Of a DNA stretch of 46,307 nucleotides, positions 42,618 through 46,307 are shown piece by piece (positions within the stretch are counted from its first letter, which is position 1; each line of letters begins with the position of its first letter). Source of the stretch: G963674685 sp964591275 (GTDB lineage Bacteria > Lernaellota > Lernaellaia > JACKCT01); contig CAZQAE010000043.1 of assembly GCA_964591275.1 (NCBI GenBank), positions 1 through 46,307 of the forward strand. Reading direction: 5' to 3'. The notes beneath the pieces are model-generated. The model saw only the letters and a program-made list of their open reading frames with translations. It was not told where the DNA came from and did not search any database. The translations under genes were made by a program, and so were the position numbers.

Positions 42618-44052
42618 ATCCCAGGGCATTTTCGATTATCGGCGCGAAGATCCGGGAAAGCGTCCCGTCGGCGAGCGGCTCACAGATTTCGCGGAATTCG
42701 AGTTGGCGCTTTCGCCGGAAATATTGCATCGACAAAGCGCCCGTTGCATGGATTGCGGCGTCCCTTTTTGCCATAGCTACGGTTGCCCTTTACATAACTA
42801 CATTCCCGAGTGGATAGAAATGGCCCATCTGAATCGATGGCGCGAGGCCCTTGATTTTTTACACGCCACCAACAATTTTCCGGAAATTACAGGAAGGATA
42901 TGCCCCGCGCCTTGTGAAACGGCGTGCACGCTAGCGATTCATGAAGAAGGCGTCGTTATTCGACACATTGAATTGCAAATCGTCGAGCGAGGTTTCCGTG
43001 AAGGCTGGATCGGCGCTGAATCCCCTATAGATCAGACAGAAAAAAAGGTGGCGATCATCGGCTCCGGCCCTGCCGGACTGGCGGCGGCGCAGCAACTGGC
43101 CAGACAGGGGCATCAGGTCACCGTTTACGAAAAGTCCGATCAAATCGGCGGATTACTCCGCTATGGCATCCCTGATTTTAAATTGGACAAAGCAATTCTT
43201 GATCGAAGAATCCATCAAATGGTCGCCGAAGGCGTTTTGTTCGAAGCAGAGGTCGAGGCGGGAATCGATCTATCCACGAGATTCCTCTTGCGCAGTTTCG
43301 ACGCGATTGTCTTGACGCATGGCGCCGGTGTGCCGCGCGACCTGGACGTGCCGGGACGCCCGTTGCCGGGCGTGCATTTCGCGGTGCCCTATCTGGTTGG
43401 ACAAAATCGCCACTTAAGTCAATCAGAAGACATCCTTATTTTTGCTAAAGACAAACGAGTCGTCGTCATCGGCGGCGGCGATACCGGCTCTGATTGCATC
43501 GGCAGCGCCAATCGTCAGGGCGCTGTCTCGGTCACGCAGATCGAAATCCTCCCGGAACCGCCGACCGATCGCTTTGCCCAGAACCCCTGGCCCACCTGGC
43601 CCAATATCAAAAGGACAACATCATCCCAGGAAGAAGGATGTACGCGACTGTGGAACGTTGCGACCAGACAGATCATTGAAAAGGACGGAGTCGCCGCCGG
43701 ACTTCGCTGCGCGAAAGTTGAATGGATCCCCTCGGAAGATGGCGGAAAGCCCGCTTGCAGGGAAGTGCCCGGAAGCGAGTTTGAACTAGAGGCCGATCTC
43801 ATCCTTCTCGCCATGGGATTTCTTCATGGTGAGCACGGTCCCCTGGTTCACGATATGAATCTTGCGTTGGATGAGGCCGAAAATATTGTTGTGGACGAAA
43901 CAATGATGACTTCCACCCCAGGAGTTTTTGCCGCCGGTGACGCAGTAACCGGACCGTCTCTGGTCGTGCGCGCCATTCACAGCGGACGTCAAGCCGCGGA
44001 ATCCGTGGATCGTTTCCTCTCGGCGGAGAATGAAAATTTCCTTGAGCATTGA
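42610..44052 (+). CDS. gltD: Glutamate synthase small (beta) subunit
   Basis: 480 residues from the GTG at 42610, which has GAGGAGG six bases upstream and overlaps the gltB stop; the frame is open to 42571 but that part lies in gltB. The N-terminal Fe-S domain carries CMDCGVPFC, YGCPLHN and CPAPCETAC. FAD-binding GSGPAGLAAA and NADPH-binding GGGDTGSDC follow, then GDAVTGPSLVV. It passes electrons from NADPH to GltB. A hairpin lies just past the stop. Confidence 0.97.
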   Translation: MTKSQGIFDYRREDPGKRPVGERLTDFAEFELALSPEILHRQSARCMDCGVPFCHSYGCPLHNYIPEWIEMAHLNRWREALDFLHATNNFPEITGRICPAPCETACTLAIHEEGVVIRHIELQIVERGFREGWIGAESPIDQTEKKVAIIGSGPAGLAAAQQLARQGHQVTVYEKSDQIGGLLRYGIPDFKLDKAILDRRIHQMVAEGVLFEAEVEAGIDLSTRFLLRSFDAIVLTHGAGVPRDLDVPGRPLPGVHFAVPYLVGQNRHLSQSEDILIFAKDKRVVVIGGGDTGSDCIGSANRQGAVSVTQIEILPEPPTDRFAQNPWPTWPNIKRTTSSQEEGCTRLWNVATRQIIEKDGVAAGLRCAKVEWIPSEDGGKPACREVPGSEFELEADLILLAMGFLHGEHGPLVHDMNLALDEAENIVVDETMMTSTPGVFAAGDAVTGPSLVVRAIHSGRQAAESVDRFLSAENENFLEH

Positions 44053-44053
44053 A

Positions 44054-44081
44054 ACGCGCTGCCGAGAACGGGGAAGCGCGT
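44054..44081 (+). terminator. Hairpin just after gltD
   Basis: ACGCGCT (44054-44060) pairs with AGCGCGT (44075-44081) over a 14-base loop, one base after the gltD stop. There is no U-tract, so it may be a weak or Rho-assisted terminator. Confidence 0.3.
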
Positions 44082-44173
44082 ATCCAGCATAATATGCACA
44101 GCCTCGACGAAGACTAAATACCCAGCAATATTTCTATTCTCGCGTTATTTCGGCTCATTTCACCGAATTTCGC

Positions 44174-44202
44174 TTGACAAACCCATCAGCCATTCTTATA
44201 TG
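44174..44202 (+). promoter_or_regulatory. Strong predicted promoter of the P-loop/argC operon
   Basis: A perfect TTGACA (44174-44179), a 17-base spacer and TATATG (44197-44202). Transcription would begin near 44209, so the in-frame ATG at 44200 cannot be the start from this promoter and the ATG at 44248 is favoured. Confidence 0.62.
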
Positions 44203-44247
44203 TATCCCCTGTTTTTGCATAATTATGCAGCCCAGCAAGGTCTTCCA

Positions 44248-45309
44248 ATGAATGTGACTCGAATACGCCTCGATAGAATAGCTTCCGCCACGCGCAATAT
44301 TGACCTTGCGCGCGAAGTGACCATCGGCAGCGACCTGGTAGTCCGGCAGGGATATGTGTTGGCCGTCCGGATTCTGAACGACAAGTACGTTTACAACACG
44401 ATGGAGCACGTCACGGGCCGAATGATTCCCTTACATTCCGGCGACATTATGGCCGGGGTGCTCGGTTCACGACGCGCATTGCGGGGTTATGCGGGAGTTG
44501 TGCCTGAGCAGTTGTCAGTCGGCGAAACGATCAACATCTTAAATTTGGGCGGCGTCCTGGGACATTGCACAGGCACCAATCCAGAACTGGGGCCGCCTTT
44601 TGAGGCAGAAGTGCTCGGGGCGATTCTTTCTTTCCCGCCAATTGGAGACCGCGTTGGCGTACCGGCTCACATTGGTGAGGGAGTCATCGAGAAAGAAAAT
44701 GAAATTGGAGTAACGCCGCCTGTCGTTTACGTGGCCGGCACCTCTATGAACAGCGGTAAAACGATGGCTGCCACTGAGATTACTCGCTTTCTCGTAAAAA
44801 AAGGACTGAAAATCGCCGCCTGCAAGATGACCGGCGTCAGCTTGCGGCGCGACACACTGTGCATGCTCGATGCCGGCGCCGTGCAGGGCGTGGACTTTAC
44901 CGACCTTGGAAAAGCCACCACGCACAACGAGGATGTGCTTCCGGTGGCTCGCGGCTTGCTAAACCATTTGAGCAAAGCCGCTCCCGATTTGATCGTCGCT
45001 GAACTTGGCGACGGCATCCTGGGCGAGTACGGCGTTGAGGCCATTCTGTCTGACCCGCAGCTAATGAAACTCGCCTGTTGCCATGTGGTATGCGCCTCCG
45101 ATCCCGTAGCGATCTTCGGCGCTGATCAAATTTATCGCCAAAATTTCGGCCTGAACATCAACGTAGTGGCCGGGCCGGTCACCGACAACTCCGTGGGTCG
45201 CGATTACATCGACAAGGCCCTTGGTTTGGCGGCTTATAACGCCCGCTATGACATTGAAGGTCTGGGGAATATTATTCTAAAACATTTTGAAAACCAGAGG
45301 GCGCTATAA
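44248..45309 (+). CDS. P-loop NTPase-like protein of unknown role, coupled to argC
   Basis: About 353 residues from the ATG at 44248, fixed by the promoter just upstream. The N-terminal half (1-145) is a beta-rich domain with no motif I know. GTSMNSGKT in the middle is a Walker A-like loop, followed by a helix (EITRFLVKKGLKIAACKMTG) and an acidic AELGDGILGEYG stretch, a plausible switch. The pattern recalls the MobB and DUF1611/DgcN type of P-loop domain, but I cannot place it. Its stop overlaps the argC ATG (TAATG), so the two are translated together and it may take part in arginine or related amino acid metabolism. Confidence 0.8.
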   Translation: MNVTRIRLDRIASATRNIDLAREVTIGSDLVVRQGYVLAVRILNDKYVYNTMEHVTGRMIPLHSGDIMAGVLGSRRALRGYAGVVPEQLSVGETINILNLGGVLGHCTGTNPELGPPFEAEVLGAILSFPPIGDRVGVPAHIGEGVIEKENEIGVTPPVVYVAGTSMNSGKTMAATEITRFLVKKGLKIAACKMTGVSLRRDTLCMLDAGAVQGVDFTDLGKATTHNEDVLPVARGLLNHLSKAAPDLIVAELGDGILGEYGVEAILSDPQLMKLACCHVVCASDPVAIFGADQIYRQNFGLNINVVAGPVTDNSVGRDYIDKALGLAAYNARYDIEGLGNIILKHFENQRAL

Positions 45310-46307
45310 TGGCGGCGAACAAACTCCACGCCCTGGTGGTGGGCGCAGGCGGTCTGGTCGGCGGCGAACTGCTCCGGTTGCTTTCTTTGCATCCGGAAAT
45401 TAGTCGCCTCACTGCCTTGTCAAGAAGCTACGCCGGACGCGCTGCGCACGAAGCGCATCGCTCGCTTCGACATCTGCCGCGAATTGAAATGATCGACAAG
45501 CCAGCGCAAGAGGCGGCGAAAGATGCCGATATCATTTTCTGCGCGCTTCCGCACGGGCAAAGTCAGAAGATCATGGAGGGCCTTCTCTCCGTCGCCCCGC
45601 CTCTCATTATCGATCTGGCCGCAGATTTTCGCCTGCGTGACGCTGCGCAGTTTCAAAAATATTATGGAACGCATTGTTGCCCTGCTCTGGCGCAAAATTT
45701 CACCTACGGCCTGCCGGAACTTTTTGGGGATGAATTGCGCCAAAGTCGCGCCATTGCCAATCCCGGTTGTTTTGCCACTGCCGCCGAACTGTTGCTGTTG
45801 CCGCTGGCCGCCCAGCGACTGCTGCCGCCCAGCGCCGCCGTATTTGCGGTCACCGGATCGTCCGGCTCAGGCGCTTTGCCAAAAGCATCCGCTCACCACC
45901 CCTTTCGCGCCGAAAACTTTTTCAGCTATAAAATGCTCGCTCACCAGCACGAAGGTGAAATCAACCAGACTCTCACCACGCTTGCGGGCAAGGAAAGTCG
46001 AGTCAGACTGCTTTCCCATTCCGGCCCCTTCGTACGAGGCATTCACGCCACCGCCTATCTGGCCAGAGCGGATTTTGCCGATCTGGATGTTGCGGCGCTC
46101 TATCGCGACACCTACGACAAGCACTGTCCCTTCGTTTCTGTACTGGACGAACCGCCGCTCGTGGCTGAAGTCGCCGGAACAAATTTTGTCCACATATATG
46201 TCGCGCAACAAGGCAATGAAATCGAAATCGCCCTGGCCCTGGACAATTTGATGAAAGGCGCCGCCGGGCAGGCAATCCAAAACATGAATCTTGCGCTTGG
46301 TTTTGAC
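45309..46307 (+). CDS. argC: N-acetyl-gamma-glutamyl-phosphate reductase (ArgC/LysY family), partial
   Basis: I translated the frame from the ATG at 45309; it is open to the right edge, so the last residues are missing. About 333 codons are visible, close to the usual length. Dinucleotide-binding GAGGLVGGELL opens it, ANPGCFAT carries the catalytic Cys, and NLMKGAAGQAIQNMN is the typical ArgC ending. The middle segment ASAHHP-FRAENFF-YK then HQHEGEI resembles the LysY/ArgC variants used with carrier-bound intermediates or in Bacteroidetes, so the substrate may not be plain N-acetylglutamyl phosphate. It is coupled to the P-loop gene. Confidence 0.9.
   Translation, partial: MAANKLHALVVGAGGLVGGELLRLLSLHPEISRLTALSRSYAGRAAHEAHRSLRHLPRIEMIDKPAQEAAKDADIIFCALPHGQSQKIMEGLLSVAPPLIIDLAADFRLRDAAQFQKYYGTHCCPALAQNFTYGLPELFGDELRQSRAIANPGCFATAAELLLLPLAAQRLLPPSAAVFAVTGSSGSGALPKASAHHPFRAENFFSYKMLAHQHEGEINQTLTTLAGKESRVRLLSHSGPFVRGIHATAYLARADFADLDVAALYRDTYDKHCPFVSVLDEPPLVAEVAGTNFVHIYVAQQGNEIEIALALDNLMKGAAGQAIQNMNLALGFD

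Noticed and set aside
44200..44247. Upstream ATG start for the P-loop gene
   Set aside because: It lies within the predicted -10 region, upstream of the expected transcription start, and has no ribosome site.

Overview
The window comes from a Gram-negative bacterium of roughly balanced base composition. It has several lipoproteins with lipoboxes, an Mpl-type muropeptide ligase, NlpD- and DedA-like envelope genes and CsgG/PEGA-type periplasmic modules. The surE-pcm-dedA-nlpD order and the PEGA protein remind me of deltaproteobacteria-like or related uncultured lineages, but nothing here fixes the phylum. I saw no rRNA, tRNA, CRISPR array, transposase or phage gene. Genes are tightly packed in short operons, many with ATGA or TAATG overlaps, so most start sites can be fixed by context.

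Layout. 1-4165 (minus): a sugar-modification operon reading PIG-L deacetylase, formyltransferase, GNAT-NeuB fusion, HAD phosphatase, Nudix-like protein (cut by the window edge). 4412-10359 (plus): FGE-like protein, GT-C-like membrane protein, a pair of U32 (UbiU/UbiV-like) Fe-S proteins and a B12-binding radical SAM enzyme. 10374-11039 (minus): cysteine-rich lipoprotein. 11261-14656 (plus): surE, pcm, dedA, nlpD-like, apt. 14749-19076 (minus): an unknown anchored protein, then a peptidoglycan-recycling set (LD-carboxypeptidase, beta-lactamase-fold hydrolase, mpl). 19128-20474 (plus): unknown lipoprotein. 20557-27086 (minus): pyrB, pyrC, two unknown genes, recG, lipA.

27308-32317 (minus) holds the most unusual locus: a CsgG-like/PEGA x4/cyclophilin fusion next to a cyclophilin lipoprotein. 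The two cyclophilin domains share a perfectly identical 275-bp DNA block, and both genes are followed by similar terminators and related promoters. A D-amino acid aminotransferase and a monoacylglycerol-lipase-like hydrolase precede them. 32538-33320 (plus) is a zinc-ribbon membrane protein; sucCD follows on the minus strand. A membrane-anchored pentapeptide-repeat protein (36169-37563) is bracketed by two intergenic arrays of short hairpins that share one design and look like REP elements. The window closes with gltB-gltD (glutamate synthase) and an operon of an unrecognised P-loop protein coupled to argC (cut by the edge).

Taken together the region is mostly chromosomal housekeeping (nitrogen assimilation, arginine and pyrimidine synthesis, TCA cycle, lipoate, wall recycling, DNA repair). 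The accessory points of interest are the nonulosonate-like sugar operon, the UbiU/UbiV-radical SAM operon, the cyclophilin mosaic and the hairpin arrays.
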